This document shows positions 46,601 to 54,267 of a DNA stretch of 64,000 nt, piece after piece. Every line of letters starts with the position of its first letter. The first letter of the stretch is position 1. Below the pieces are notes generated by a model. The model was not told the DNA's origin. It saw only the letters and a program-made list of their open reading frames with translations, and did not search any database. The stretch spans positions 197,770-261,769 of the forward strand of contig NMRB01000093.1 of NCBI GenBank assembly GCA_002633025.1, in the 5' to 3' direction. The stretch comes from Notospermus geniculatus. Lineage: Eukaryota; Nemertea; Pilidiophora; Heteronemertea; Lineidae. A program made the translations under genes and the position numbers.

Positions 46601-48830
46601 GTCCAACCTGGCAAACACCAACGGAGCTGCAAATTCCCACTCTTTTGGCTCTCCTTCCTTGAAGTAATCTTTGAGTTTGTCCTTGTGCTCCTGGTAGCTT
46701 TCCTTGAAGGACTTTAGGACAAACTGAGCTTTCTGGATCTTCTCCAGACACTCCTCCACCTCACCCTTGAAGATCTCAGTTGGATCGAGGAATGTATGGC
46801 ACTGAAAGATTGAAGGGTGTAAAGGTATGATCTTTGTACTAGTACTAACTTCGATTCATATCCTGACCTATCCCATAGGCAAGGTGACCTATTCTTTATG
46901 TGCAACTCTGATGTGCTGCACTTGAAAGATCTCAAGACTCTCGGATCCCTAAATTAGTAAACTGACAACTGACGATTTTTCATTCCAACTTATACATCTC
47001 CGTCATCTTGACACAGAGTTAAATGGTACCTTGCACTCTGGCTAGCCGAAGATACATGTATGATTAGCCTCTCATTACCTGGTTGATCATCATGTTGCAC
47101 ACTTCTTGCAGGAGGACGATAATTCGAGCCGGTGTGTTGTAGTAATTTGAGTTGGCCCAGACAAGGCATATAGTGTGGAACATCGGCCCAATCAGTGGTT
47201 TGGATTCATCGAACTCGGCCTGTTCATAGTCCTCAAAGTGTGGTCTGAGGGGCTTCAGGTGGACATTGATATCCTGGGCTTCAGTCAAGGCTTCGACAAC
47301 ATCTCGGAAGATGTTTTTGAAGGAAGGGAAGTAACTGCTGTTTGTCCTCTCAAGAAGTTCAGCCATCTTGCGGACCTTTGGATCACGGAGCTGCAAAACA
47401 AATAAGAATTTCGTAACTGATGCAGATTATCAATCTGACGGAAAAATGAAATACAATACAATACTCAAGCTATAGTAATTTGCACAAAAGGCTCTGAATC
47501 CATCAGTAACCATTTTAAGCAATTTGAAAAGTTGTAGAAGATATTATATGTGAAATCTGACCCTCTGAACTATCAGCTCATTTGACTCTGCTTTATTTGA
47601 TGACACAAAATCCCAATAACTAACCTGGTCATAAATGCAATCCAAATTTGCGGCCTTGGCTTTCCAGAAGTCAAGCTCCACAAATGGTGTAGGATTGAGA
47701 CCCTCCAACAGAGGCTGAGCGGAATCCCTTTTCAGCACATCTCTGATCTGGTGTGTCCAATCAATGATCACAGACTCTATTGCATGGACTAGATTTCTGT
47801 CATAAGTGTCTTCTCTGCAAAAAAGAGGTGGCATCTCATAAGTCTCCAATGCTGCTATCAAGATCTAGGAGGTCAAAAATAAATGAGACTGATTATAATG
47901 TAAATGTTACTTGCACTTTATCACTGCATGAATTTCTTGTGATAATACTAAAGACAGCATTTTATTTTGACAGTAGGCCTAAGAGAATGCTTACTTCTCA
48001 TCCCCAGCAGGAACATCGTCGACCTTATCTGATCCAATTGGTAAGGGGAGCAGTGTCTTTCCAGCAACCTGACCAGCCACAACATAGACGCTACTCTTCA
48101 GATTATGCACATGGCGGAGAACATCTTGTGAGACAACATGTGGCCATTGTTCATGATTGCGTTCATTGGACAAAAGTGGAACTAACACCTGAAATGAAAG
48201 GAACATTTTTACTCATTTAGGCTACCTACTGAAGGAAGTTGGCGGACAGAAATCAACTTGTTTACTCCAGGCTAACAGGGTGTGTTTGACTCCTGGGAAG
48301 ATTGGTGACGCTGTTAGTGTTTGAACTTGATAGTAAAATGATAGGCAAGGGTTTCACAATTTTGACAATAAAATGATAGCGATGACACGCACGCCAGCTT
48401 CTCACACCAAAGCCTATCGGCACCATCGGCGATCGCAGCATCGGCATGACCGATGTCGATGACTTACCTCATCAACAAATGCAGACAGCTGTTCAATCGG
48501 CGCATACGAGAGATCACCATAGAGTACTGTGTTCCTTAGAGGATGATCTTTCGTCACTGGATCCCTTCCTTTCTTGATGAAATAGCACCCTTTGTTCTTC
48601 AGTGATGATGGCCAGCCAAACTGGACTGTGAGCCCTCCAGCAGGAGTTGAACAGATTATAAAATTTGTCAACTCTGCCTTCTCAAAAAAGTCAAAGAACA
48701 TCTGCTTGTTCTCTTCAAGGGAATACATCTTCGTCCATTTGTCACCCTTGAACTTCAATGTCTTTAGGACATAATCTGCCATAAACTCAACCCGGGAATC
48801 ACCCAGCTCCAATTCCGCTGCGACAGACAT
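7252..48830 (-). CDS. Axonemal outer-arm dynein beta-type heavy chain (DNAH9/11/17 class), whole locus
   Basis: The force-generating ATPase of ciliary and flagellar outer dynein arms. A single-copy path through the locus uses 34 exons and gives about 4,470 residues, the usual length of the family. Order: N-terminal tail (exons 1-13), linker (14-17), AAA1 with GPAGTGKT (18), AAA2 with GNAGSGKS (21), AAA3 with GSAGSGKT (24), AAA4 with GVGGSGKQ (26), stalk coiled coil and microtubule-binding domain (28-29), AAA5-AAA6 (29-31), C-terminal domain ending LLMQV (31-34). The C-terminus and all four P-loops resemble the beta rather than the gamma (DNAH5/8) class. The start is ATG 48830 (context AAAATGT); an in-frame ATG at 48941 would add 37 unlikely residues. 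As assembled the gene is not translatable end to end, because exons 7-11 and 13-28 are duplicated and several are broken. Regulation: see the X-box in 48831-49146. Confidence 0.93.
9358..9494. mobile_element. Mini hAT element with 8-bp target duplication
   Basis: GCTGACCA occurs at 9358-9365 and 9487-9494. Between them, 9366-9486 has ends GCGCTGTATTTAG and CTAAATACGGCCCT that are inverted repeats. An 8-bp target duplication is the hAT signature. It lies in the intron between exons 32 and 33. Confidence 0.75.
9646..9646. other. Collapsed gap (one N) inside dynein exon 32
   Basis: The exon reads open up to the N and becomes intron-like beyond it. Family alignment expects roughly 55 more residues here, so one N stands for at least about 165 missing bases. 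Confidence 0.75.
10683..11043 (+). mobile_element. Putative non-autonomous Helitron, copy 1
   Basis: It begins TCATACTAAAATTTGA after an A and ends CTAG before a T. Just upstream of CTAG is a hairpin CCCG-TGAG-CGGG. The 5' TC, 3' hairpin plus CTRR, and insertion between A and T are the structural marks of Helitrons. The body holds TTGTTTGCGATTTTCTCC-like and ATTAACGAAAATAACAATGC blocks shared with 15950-16238 and 26480-26715. It lies in the intron between exons 30 and 31. Confidence 0.6.
13881..26143 (-). CDS. Dynein copy A: exon 13 (3' part) to exon 28
   Basis: Exons: 13, 25508-26143 (5' part missing; breaks mid-exon at 26143); 14, 23629-23874; 15, 23133-23357; 16, 22649-22867; 17, 22119-22505; 18, 21118-21567; 19, 20311-20573; 20, 19177-19603; 21, 18605-18815; 22, 18095-18380; 23, 17262-17718; 24, 16260-16733; 25, 15613-15852; 26, 14362-15147; 27 absent (gap 14268-14272); 28, 13881-14267 (5' part lost in the gap). 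All intact exons splice in frame with the GT..AG rule. This copy keeps the complete AAA1 module (exons 17-18, Walker A GPAGTGKT) that copy B lacks, and exon 25 that is hidden in copy B. It joins directly to single-copy exon 29. A second fragment of exon 13 (25134 to about 25311) precedes exon 14 and is fused to an inverted repeat. Confidence 0.9.
14268..14289. other. Assembly gap (5 N) plus 17-bp G run inside dynein copy A
   Basis: By comparison with copy B (27883-29050), about 1.15 kb is missing here, including exon 27 and the 5' end of exon 28. The G run directly after the N block has no counterpart in copy B and looks artificial. Confidence 0.85.
15348..15550. mobile_element. piggyBac-like MITE with TTAA target
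   Basis: TTAA at 15348-15351 and 15547-15550 flanks inverted ends CCCTTTCGTTAC and GTAACGAAAGGG. A repeated CCCGGTGACCGGGTCCCA block lies inside. It sits in the intron between exons 25 and 26 of copy A. The equivalent place in copy B is a gap. Confidence 0.7.
15950..16238 (+). mobile_element. Putative non-autonomous Helitron, copy 2
   Basis: It starts TCATACTAAAATTTGA after an A and ends CTGG before a T. The subterminal hairpin is ACCCA-CTGAA-TGGGT, a different sequence from copy 1 but with pairing kept. It lies in the intron between exons 24 and 25 of dynein copy A. Confidence 0.6.
16830..17175. mobile_element. Intronic MITE, dynein intron 23-24, copy A
   Basis: The ends CAGTGTTATATCTAGG and CCTAGATATAACACTG are perfect inverted repeats. 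The interior contains two TGCCCTTTT blocks. The same insertion is present in copy B at about 31114-31456, so it predates the divergence of the two copies. Confidence 0.75.
17764..18008. mobile_element. MITE present only in dynein copy A (intron 22-23)
   Basis: The left end TAGACAAATCCCAAATTCCC and the right end GGGATTTGTCTA are inverted repeats. The interior pair GCGATTTCGGCGGAAGTGC and its inverse extend the symmetry. Copy B reads straight through (GATGTAAATACAAAGACATT, near 32040), an empty site. Confidence 0.8.
18964..19143. mobile_element. MITE present only in dynein copy A (intron 20-21)
   Basis: The left end TATAGAGGCTATGCAC and right end GTGCATAGCCTCTATA are inverted repeats, followed inwards by TGACGTCA. 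Copy B lacks it (ACACTATAACAACCTCC near 33826). The flank is compatible with a TA or TATA target duplication. It is related to the element at 34390-34611 by the TATAGAG start and internal TGACGTCAT. Confidence 0.75.
19690..19915 (+). mobile_element. tRNA-derived SINE, dynein copy A only
   Basis: A B box GGTTCGATCC lies in a tRNA-like head (near 19732). The 3' end ATAATGTGTGAAGCGC ... AACTCACATTATA matches the tail of the SINE at 645-1015. At this position copy B carries an unrelated MITE (34390-34611) instead. Confidence 0.7.
19985..20256 (-). mobile_element. tRNA-derived SINE (minus), dynein intron 19-20, copy A
   Basis: On the minus strand the head reads TAGCCTAGTGGTTA (A box) and GGTTCGAATCC (B box). 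It runs into a body ending with a GGCCCTGACGGAAAAATGAA tail. The same insertion is in copy B (34665-34942). Loose copies of its tail occur at 23938-23985 and 37139-37190. Confidence 0.78.
20713..21090. mobile_element. MITE present only in dynein copy A (intron 18-19)
   Basis: The ends ATGAGGAGGGCG and CGCCCTCCTCAT are inverted repeats. Copy B has an empty site (GTAGGCCTGTTACTGGAGG near 35399). There is no coding capacity. Confidence 0.75.
21637..22053. mobile_element. MITE in dynein intron 17-18, copy A
   Basis: Long inverted repeats of about 60 bp: TAGGGAGGTTTAGCAAGCTT and its partner with AAGCTTGCAAAAACTCCCTA. Both contain TTTACATTTACGATTAC. The element lies wholly within the interval deleted from copy B. 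Confidence 0.8.
24206..24938. repeat. Intronic direct duplication, dynein copy A
   Basis: A segment of about 200 bp (24206-24410) recurs at 24746-24938 with a few differences, both ending CATACTTACTGCCCGAGTC. Copy B has it once (37411-37612). The 335 bp between the repeats includes the left arm of the inverted repeat at 24632. Confidence 0.8.
24632..25403. repeat. 85-bp perfect inverted repeat flanking a broken exon 13 fragment
   Basis: The arms 24632-24716 and 25319-25403 are exact reverse complements. The left arm starts TTAAAGCTGAACTTAATAG. Between them lies an extra exon 13 3' fragment (25134 to about 25311). The right arm joins that exon almost directly, replacing the normal coding sequence after GCAGTC. 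Confidence 0.85.
26144..27570. other. Unmatched junction between dynein copies A and B
   Basis: These 1.4 kb have no counterpart in either copy. They join the broken exon 13 of copy A to the broken exon 28 of copy B. They hold a 5'-truncated Helitron-like fragment (about 26480-26715) and, near 27486, the palindrome TGGTCCATGGACCA, whose context reappears at 49617-49650. No coherent gene is seen. Confidence 0.7.
26480..26715 (+). mobile_element. Helitron-like family fragment, copy 3 (truncated)
   Basis: It shares the GAGTTTGTTTGTGTGTTTG start block, the ACGAACGGATCGCC block and ATTAACGAAAATAACAATGC with 10683-11043. It lacks the 5' TCATACT terminus and the 3' hairpin. Confidence 0.65.
27571..38919 (-). 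CDS. Dynein exon 12 and copy B: exons 13 to 28
   Basis: Exons: 12, 38750-38919; 13, 37805-38633 (complete, 276 codons); 14, 36831-37076; 15, 36338-36562; 16, 35852-36070; 17/18 fused remnant, 35432-35674; 19, 34996-35258; 20, 33865-34291; 21, 32992-33202; 22, 32486-32771; 23, 31545-32001; 24, 30542-31015; 25 hidden in the gap 30069-30223; 26, 29121-29906; 27, 28550-28711; 28, 27571-27990 (3' part missing). Proteins of shared exons are essentially identical to copy A. In exon 26 four base differences are seen in 786, none altering the protein. The fused 17/18 exon joins CDCTGQV to GKTETTKD in frame and lacks 198 codons, including the start of AAA1, so this copy could not make a working motor. 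It supplies exons 13 (5' half), 27 and 28 (5' end) that copy A lacks. Confidence 0.9.
29042..29042. other. Single N in dynein copy B (intron 26-27)
   Basis: One unknown base next to a G-rich, C-rich stretch; the length of missing sequence is unknown. Confidence 0.8.
30069..30232. other. 155-bp assembly gap plus G run, dynein copy B
   Basis: The N block at 30069-30223 is followed by 9 G. Copy A shows that exon 25 (80 codons) and its flanking introns belong here; none is visible in copy B. Confidence 0.9.
31114..31456. mobile_element. Intronic MITE, dynein intron 23-24, copy B
   Basis: Orthologous copy of the element at 16830-17175 with the same CAGTGTTATATCTAGG ends and several small indels. 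Confidence 0.75.
32109..32455. mobile_element. MITE present only in dynein copy B (intron 22-23)
   Basis: The inverted ends share GGTGATCCAC and ACTTTACGACGAGTTTAC over about 45 bp. The interior is built from repeated GTAAACTAGTCGCAAACT-like units in both orientations. Copy A reads GATGCATTAGAGAC without it (near 18060). The flanks TAA and TTA would fit a 3-bp TWA target. Confidence 0.8.
33347..33818. mobile_element. MITE with TAA target duplication, dynein copy B only
   Basis: TAA at 33347-33349 and 33816-33818 flanks an element with inverted ends AGCCTAATTCATACTTCGAC and its complement. Copy A has the empty site GACTAAGGAG near 18951. A 3-bp TAA duplication with about 30-bp inverted ends fits the PIF/Harbinger group. 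There is no coding capacity. Confidence 0.8.
34390..34611. mobile_element. MITE at the site where copy A has a SINE
   Basis: The ends TATAGAGCTTGTGCAG and CTGCACAAGCTCTATA are inverted repeats with TGACGTCAT just inside. Flanking TA is compatible with a Tc1/mariner-type target. Confidence 0.75.
34665..34942 (-). mobile_element. tRNA-derived SINE (minus), dynein intron 19-20, copy B
   Basis: Orthologous copy of 19985-20256 with the same A and B boxes on the minus strand. Here the head is intact (GGTTCGAATCCAGCCC). Confidence 0.78.
39211..42380 (-). CDS. Dynein tail exons 7-11, tandem copy T1
   Basis: Exons: 7, 42230-42346; 8, 41693-42027; 9, 40527-41154; 10, 39814-40140; 11, 39271-39525. Together they give 1,662 nt, exactly 554 codons, so one extra round would keep the frame. 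They code part of the N-terminal tail that contacts the other heavy chain and the intermediate chains (family knowledge). The proteins of T1 and T2 are identical in every exon compared, while introns differ by substitutions, small indels and two MITE insertions. The duplication junction is near 42381, where CTCAGCTTG runs directly into CACTATCGGACTTTCTG, the sequence also found at 39211. Confidence 0.9.
41173..41574. mobile_element. piggyBac-like MITE with TTAA target (copy in T1)
   Basis: TTAA at 41173-41176 and 41571-41574 flanks inverted ends GCTACGTCTACACG and CGTGTAGACGTAGC. The interior is rich in TTGTCTCGAGACAA palindromes. The same insertion is in T2 at 44412-44812. Confidence 0.8.
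42382..45815 (-). CDS. Dynein tail exons 7-11, tandem copy T2
   Basis: Exons: 7, 45667-45783; 8, 44930-45264; 9, 43766-44393; 10, 43097-43423; 11, 42440-42694. It follows exon 6 directly in transcription order and is followed by T1. It encodes the same 554 residues as T1. It differs from T1 mainly by two extra MITEs (42870-42995 and 45351-45542) and scattered intron changes. Confidence 0.9.
42870..42995. mobile_element. MITE present only in T2 (intron 10-11)
   Basis: The ends CATTGGGTTGTATGAATAAA and TTTATTCATATGACCCAATG are inverted repeats of about 40 bp; the element is almost all stem. T1 has an empty site near 39700. Confidence 0.85.
44412..44812. mobile_element. piggyBac-like MITE with TTAA target (copy in T2)
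   Basis: Orthologous to 41173-41574: TTAA flanks, GCTACGTCTACACG ends and TTGTCTCGAGACAA palindromes. Confidence 0.8.
45351..45542. mobile_element. 192-bp MITE present only in T2 (intron 7-8)
   Basis: About 32-bp inverted ends beginning GTGAGCCGCTCCAGCAAAAG with one mismatch. T1 reads CACGGAGATATTTGAAAG (near 42101); T2 interrupts this after GAGAT. An AT or zero-base target duplication fits. Confidence 0.88.
45933..48830 (-). CDS. Dynein exons 1-6: start of the N-terminal tail (single copy)
   Basis: Exons: 1, 48468-48830 (121 codons); 2, 47995-48188; 3, 47625-47814; 4, 47079-47390; 5, 46571-46801; 6, 45933-46100. All junctions are GT..AG and phases agree. Conserved blocks include [12 protein letters not shown] (exon 2), [20 protein letters not shown] (exon 3), [20 protein letters not shown] (exon 4) and KVEFGGVKG (exon 6), as in beta-class dyneins. 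ATG 48830 has A at -3. Confidence 0.92.
46240..46524. mobile_element. Pogo/Tigger-like remnant containing an inverted-repeat MITE
   Basis: CAGTCCCCCCTCACTATTACG with mirrored GTTCGTA blocks suggests a decayed pogo-type element (46240-46390). Within or beside it, 46395-46524 has ends CGTATTCAAAAAGGGTG and CACCCTTTTTGAATACG, with TTAGACGC...GCGTCTAAG further in. It lies in the intron between exons 5 and 6. Confidence 0.6.
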
Positions 48831-49146
48831 TTTGATTTCGACAGCAGAAATCAGTTTTTTAAAAGCACAAATATGAAGAAACAACTGTGTTTTAGGCGCT
48901 TGCTTTGGCTTCACTAAGGTCTCTAAGCCCCATAGATGCAACTGGTTGCTGCATCAATGTGTGATAAATTTGGAAACCGGCAAAAATCGATGAAAAATCC
49001 GGTGCGTCTCTCTCTCTCTGGTCCAACGACAGGAACAACCTGCAATGCATTGAGCAGTCAACAACGTTGCTTGGGCCGTTGCCAATGACAACGGACGCGC
49101 ACTTGCTCGGCCTCGTTCTCAAAAGTGACCTTGACCCCCATCGAGT
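48831..49146. promoter_or_regulatory. Divergent promoter interval of dynein (-) and PGS1 (+)
   Basis: Only 316 bp separate the two start codons, which point away from each other. No reading frame crosses it convincingly. It must hold both 5' UTRs and promoters unless either gene has a distant non-coding first exon. Confidence 0.7.
49078..49092. promoter_or_regulatory. RFX X-box candidate
   Basis: GTTGCCAATGACAAC fits the ciliary X-box consensus RYYNYY-N(1-3)-RRNRAC at every position (GTTGCC, AAT, GACAAC). It lies about 250 bp upstream of the dynein ATG and 55 bp upstream of the PGS1 ATG. RFX factors drive many axonemal genes, so its job is probably dynein expression. Confidence 0.6.
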
Positions 49147-52100
49147 ATGGCTACCGCCTCATTCGCTTTCCAAAGATTGACAAGAAACATTGCGTTAGTG
49201 CGAGATCAACGCAGTGTTTTCATAATCAGACGTTTGTACAGGTAGCTTAAATAATGAATATTCGAAAATGTATAGAAAGTGTTTCATGATGCCTGTTGTT
49301 GTCACAGGCTGAGCAAGAAATTGCCGTGCGTGGCTGTGTGTGTGTCCATTCCAAAGCAACCGTGCGGTGCTGCCACCTGCGCGATGTACCCGGAACTAGC
49401 ACTAAGTGGGGTAGTGGAGCAAGTACCGGTAACAAAGATCATTTCCTTTTTAGCTCTAGTCCGAACACTGCCTCCTGTTGCTCATTTGCAGAACTGACGG
49501 CCGCAACAAGAGTCAGATGAAGCCTATCGCGGGGGGTCTATTTTGAAATGACTTGACCCAGATTGCTCATAACTGACATGCACCTCTCTCTGTCATTACA
49601 CTATTATGTTCAAACGGGTGAGCACATGGTCCATGGACCGTTTCATTTCTATCCATCAGAGGTATTTATGAAACCTTGTGCTATTTTGGTATTGATATAG
49701 GGTAGCCTACGATAAACCTCTAACGGTTGCCCTGGAGTGAATGCAACAGTAGGCTGTTACGTGTAGGCCTACTCCAAACAAACGCCTTTCTTTCAGAAAG
49801 TTCTGCAGCAACAGAATCTCAAAATCCAATATAAGGACCACCTGCACGCCTTCAAAAGTTGCAACGATGACAGACTCTGAGCAGGTTTCTGCTAGACAAA
49901 TAAGAAGAGTTGGATCATGGCTGGGCCTCCTCACTCCATGTTTTGCATTATCTGGTCAACAAGTAACCATCCTGAAGGAACCAGCTGAGTTCTATTCTGC
50001 TCTGAAGGTAGGTCTTTTCTTAGGTCCAGGTGATAATGTCCATTAATTTTGTTTCCTTCCAAGAGAAAGCCATGAGTACATTCCTGTCAGTATCAAAGAG
50101 AAGATTGTTCATGTGGCAACTAGGCCTACATGTAGTTTCATTGTAACCAAGGCATTTGTTCGAAACACGAGACATTCATATTTGCCATTGGATATTTCAG
50201 AATTGCCTGTTAGATGTTTTGAATGTACATGTATGGTCATAATTTTGCCTCTGCAGGACAATGCTCTGGCTGCCAAAAAGCGAATCTGTTTGGCATCACT
50301 TTACCTAGGGACGGGGAATCTGGAACAAGAATTGGTAAGTTTGCATTTTTCTTTTTCAATAGACCCCTTGCGCTTATCAGCCCAGGGTGTCAACATTAAC
50401 CTCGCCCTAGGGGGCCTAATGCATTTGTACAGTTGGCTCCTGTGCTTACCGTCGGCACAATGCACTAGGCCCAAGGTTTGTTTACACCTTCTGGCTGTAA
50501 TGGCCGACTTGCGCAAGTGGTCTATTACCAAGAGTCTGTAAGCAACAATTTTCTCTAGAGTATAAGGCTATGCTGTTTTTTAAAAAAAGCCAGAGAATAA
50601 GAAAATTGCATTCTTTCTTCTCAACAGGTGAACTCCATTCGGGAGGCTCTAACCAATGCTTCAGGCACACCCGACTTCAAAGTAACGATATTACTGGACT
50701 ATACAAGGGCCTCAAGGGGTGATCCCTCTTCTCGTACAATGCTGCTGCCATTGCTTAAAGAGTTTCCTGAAAAAGTCCAGGTTTCTCTTTATCACACACC
50801 AGATCTGCGGGGCATGTTGAAGGAACTCTTACCGGAGCGTTTCAATGAAACAGTAGGACTGTCACATTTGAAAGTTTATATGTTTGATGATACCCTTATT
50901 ATGAGTGGGTAAGTGTGCCAAAGCATAAAACTGGATTGGAAGGTCTTCCTTTTACATGTGACATGTAAGGTGTGCATGGTTATAAACTCTCAAAGTTCAT
51001 CCACCAACGGAATGACAGGACATTAAAGTGATATGGATAAAAGCCAAGAAGTTGCACACCAGTTTCTGCGAATGAAACACATCATCTGTTTAACAGTTCT
51101 TTACCTCTTTATTTCAGTTGCAACCTCAGCGAATCGTATTTCACCAATCGACAGGATCGTTACATACTCATCAGAGACTGTCCAGAACTCGCCAACTTCT
51201 TTCACAATATTGTCGAGGGCGTTTCTTCATTTTCCTTTCAATTGGATGAAGATAACATGCTTCATTCACCTGAGGATATTGACCATCCGTATGAAGGTAA
51301 ATTTGTCAGAATTCAACTGCTGTGTTTCTCGTTGACCCGTCCATGCAAAGAGTTGAATTTAGTCATAATCCCAGATACATGTATCCAGTAACTGGCTACT
51401 TCTTTTGCTGTCCTGCTTGAAAATATGCTGGAATCTGAACAAATTTTCTTTTCTCAGTATAGCTTCTCCACAATTGACATTACACTCGTCCCCAGTGGCC
51501 TCGAGCTTAATACCAGTTATACGCTCTCAACCACTGGCACAGATGGGGCCTAATCATGTTTCTGAACGCTAGATGGTGCAAACTGTCATCATCCAATCAG
51601 CCACCAGTATTTCACCCAACTAGGGGAAAATATGAAACATTTTCTTATTGGCTGATCGTTCATTGGGTGGTTGATCGAGCGCGTTTACAGGGCTCTCACT
51701 GGAGTTTTCAGTAGAAGGGTCAGAGACTTCTGTGTATTTTTTTGTCTGGGGTCAGCCCTCAGAAGTCAGGGTTCAACCATGGTCAATTCACAACATTGGG
51801 TGAATTTTCGTGCGTCACACTGACTGCTGCTGGTTTTTATTGTGCATCAGACTATGAACTTTGTGCGTATTTGACCCGAGACCTCGGGTCATTGAGAGCC
51901 CTGCGTTTATCAACAACTGGTAGTGACATCTAGTGTTCAGAAACGGACTTTGGCACCAAGTGTTTCAGTGGTTGAGGGTGACAGCTTCAAGCGGAGGCCG
52001 ATACCCCTGAATTATTGAGTGTAAATTGACATGTGCTTGGTCAATTTCAGGGAGAGATGGTGGTGCTGCCTTCCGGTCCATTGCTCGACAACGAATCATT

Positions 52101-53863
52101 GATTTATTTCCTGACTCGGATACCAGTCCTGATAATTCTTCAAAACGTGTTGTGATAAATGATCTGGTGTCTCAAGCAGACGGAATGCCAATTGAGAATT
52201 GTTGAGTGATGAAAAAGACACTTTGATCTATCCATTGATTCAAATGGGACCATTTGGAATCTGTTATGATGAAATTGCTACGGAAGTGTTTCTGCGGACT
52301 GCTCGTCAAGGATCACGGGTTTGTTTGGCTTCTGGTTACTTCAATCTGACTGATGACTACAAGAATGTGATGGTGAATTCCTCAGAAGCACACTATGATG
52401 TTCTGTTTGCATCACCAGAGGTAAGTACCATACCAACTTTTGATAGGTGTAAAAATACATGCCCATGTTAATACACTGTGTGTGTGTGCGTGCGTGCGTG
52501 CAACTTTGAGATAGACTTTTCAGGCCGACTTGCTGTCAAGGTCGACGTACATGTAAATGGACTTCAGGCGCGGATCCAAGGGGGGTGCACCCGGCGCACG
52601 CCACCCTTTCAGCCAACAAATCTATAAAATCGACTGTGAAATTATGAAATTTGGAGCAAATCATTGAAATTCACCGCAGATTTCAATGTTTCTAGCACAA
52701 TGTGCCCCGCCCCCTCTGTTCCGAAATCGTGGATCTGCCCTGGACTTGTCTGAAGTGAACTCTTCTCTTTTTAGGTGAATAGTTTCTATGGTGCCGGTGG
52801 CGTTGCTGGTGCTATACCAGCTGCCTATATCCACATAGCCAAGGAATTTTATGATCANNNNNNNNNNNNNNNNNNNNNNNNNNNNNNNNNNNNNNNNNNN
52901 NNNNNNNNNNNNNNNNNNNNNNNNNNNNNNNNNNNNNNNNNNNNNNNNNNNNNNNNNNNNNNNNNNNNNNNNNNNNNNNNNNNNNNNNNNNNNNNNNNNN
53001 NNNNNNNNNNNNNNNNNNNNNNNNNNNNNNNNNNNNNNNNNNNNNNNNNNNNNNNNNNNNNNNNNNNNNNNNNNNNNNNNNNNNNNNNNNNNNNNNNNNN
53101 NNNNNNNNNNNNNNNNNNNNNNNNNNNNNNNNNNNNNNNNNNNNNNNNNNNNNNNNNNNNNNNNNNNNNNNNNNNNNNNNNNNNNNNNNNNNNNNNNNNN
53201 NNNNNNNNNNNNNNNNNNNNNNNNNNNNNNNNNNNNNNNNNNNNNNNNNNNNNNNNNNNNNNNNNNNNNNNNNNNNNNNNNNNNNNNNNNNNNNNNNNNN
53301 NNNNNNNNNNNNNNNNNNNNNNNNNNNNNNNNNNNNNNNNNNNNNNNNNNNNNNNNNNNNNNNNNNNNNNNNNNNNNNNNNNNNNNNNNNNNNNNNNNNN
53401 NNNNNNNNNNNNNNNNNNNNNNNNNNNNNNNNNNNNNNNNNNNNNNNNNNNNNNNNNNNNACCCCCCCCCCCCCCCCCCGTTGACACAGGGACCATTGCA
53501 TGATTGGTACACGCCTGCAACAACTGCCTTCAGCAACCCTGACCCCCCCTCTCTGCAGAAATCCTAGCTGCTCAATGTGTGAATCACGTTTGTCATCCTT
53601 CATGCTCCCCCAGAAATACCTGAAACAAGTCCTAAATTTAGATCAACTTAGTCATTAAAAGTCTTTAAAAAGGTCATAAATTTCATGCTTAGGTGAGAGT
53701 ATATACCATGCCTCCTGTACATTATTTTTGTTTCTGATTTCAGGAACAAGTAAGACTCTACCAGATGGCCTCCAGAGCAAACAATGCATTATTTGCCAGA
53801 AATGATCGACAGATTCCTCTCTGGGTCCGATGGGTCACCCCTTATATAAAGAGATACATGTAG
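49147..53863 (+). CDS. PGS1: PGS1, phosphatidylglycerophosphate synthase, copy 1 (5' complete, frameshifted and gapped)
   Basis: Makes phosphatidylglycerol phosphate from CDP-diacylglycerol and glycerol 3-phosphate, the committed step to cardiolipin, in mitochondria. Exons: 1, 49147-49241; 2, 49797-50007; 3, 50257-50334; 4, 50628-50908; 5, 51118-51296; 6, 52051-52420; 7, 52775 to the gap at 52858; 8, in the gap; 9, 53744-53863 (stop TAG). Exon 1 encodes an arginine-rich, acid-poor start (FQRLTRNIALVRDQRS), consistent with a mitochondrial presequence. Exon 4 carries the first HKD-type motif (HLKVYMFDD). Exon 6 has two extra bases against copy 2 near 52205, making AATTGTTGA, a premature stop after ENC. 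Exons 1 and 2 exist only here. Copy 2 repairs everything downstream, so this copy alone is not a full gene. AATAAA signals at 53899 and 54262. Confidence 0.88.
52205..52206 (+). other. Two-base insertion frameshift in PGS1 copy 1, exon 6
   Basis: Copy 1 reads GAATTGTTGAGTGATGAAA; copy 2 reads GAATTGTTGTGATGAAA and stays open. The extra AG creates an immediate TGA. Confidence 0.85.
52565..52742. mobile_element. hAT-like MITE, GGATCC-terminated family, copy 3 (PGS1 intron 6-7)
   Basis: The left end CAGGCGCGGATCCAAG and right end CGTGGATCTGCCCTG are inverted repeats. The same insertion is in the second PGS1 copy (56820-56997). Confidence 0.65.
52858..53480. other. 603-bp assembly gap plus C run inside PGS1 copy 1
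   Basis: The N block 52858-53460 is followed by A and 18 C. Copy 2 shows that the rest of exon 7 and exon 8 belong in this interval. The 260 bp after the C run (53481-53740) do not match copy 2 and show no gene. Confidence 0.9.
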
Positions 53864-54261
53864 CTTTTCTCAGCCCCCAAATCAAGGTTCTTTTCTGAAC
53901 AATAAATGCGTATTTGAACGAGACATGGGAGTTCACTTACAACATACTAGTATGGAGGACACTGATGATGAAATGGGATGACTACATATATTTGCAGTCA
54001 TATTGGCACGCTGATAAATTGATTTAAGCACAAACTTTGAGAGACTAATGTGTCAGGACATGACAGTTCTAATACTAATAGCTTTTTTTCACTGTCCTAA
54101 TACTCATAGCTTCTTTTCACTGTCCTAATGATTTTTCACCGTCTCTCCACCTCATGACATAAGATTTACTTCCCACCAATCTGTGAAGGTCATTACTAGT
54201 AACAGAATGCATTTACAGATATTTTATTGTGGATAGCAATGTTATTTATTCTTTGTTTTTA

Positions 54262-54267
54262 AATAAA
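54262..54267 (+). terminator. Poly(A) signal, PGS1 copy 1
   Basis: AATAAA about 400 bp after the stop codon, conserved in copy 2 at 58488-58493. A nearer AATAAA lies about 35 bp after each stop. Confidence 0.6.

Noticed and set aside
7252-48830. Two separate dynein genes in tandem
   Set aside because: There is only one start region (exons 1-6) and one end region (exons 29-34), and the breaks lie inside exons. The data fit one gene with duplicated middle parts.
52470-52505. GTGTGTGTGCGTGCGTGCGT run as a regulatory site
   Set aside because: A simple dinucleotide repeat in an intron, shared by both PGS1 copies; no evidence of function.
52858-53503. Open reading frames across the N block (polyglycine or polyproline ends)
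   Set aside because: They consist of unknown bases plus an artificial C/G run.
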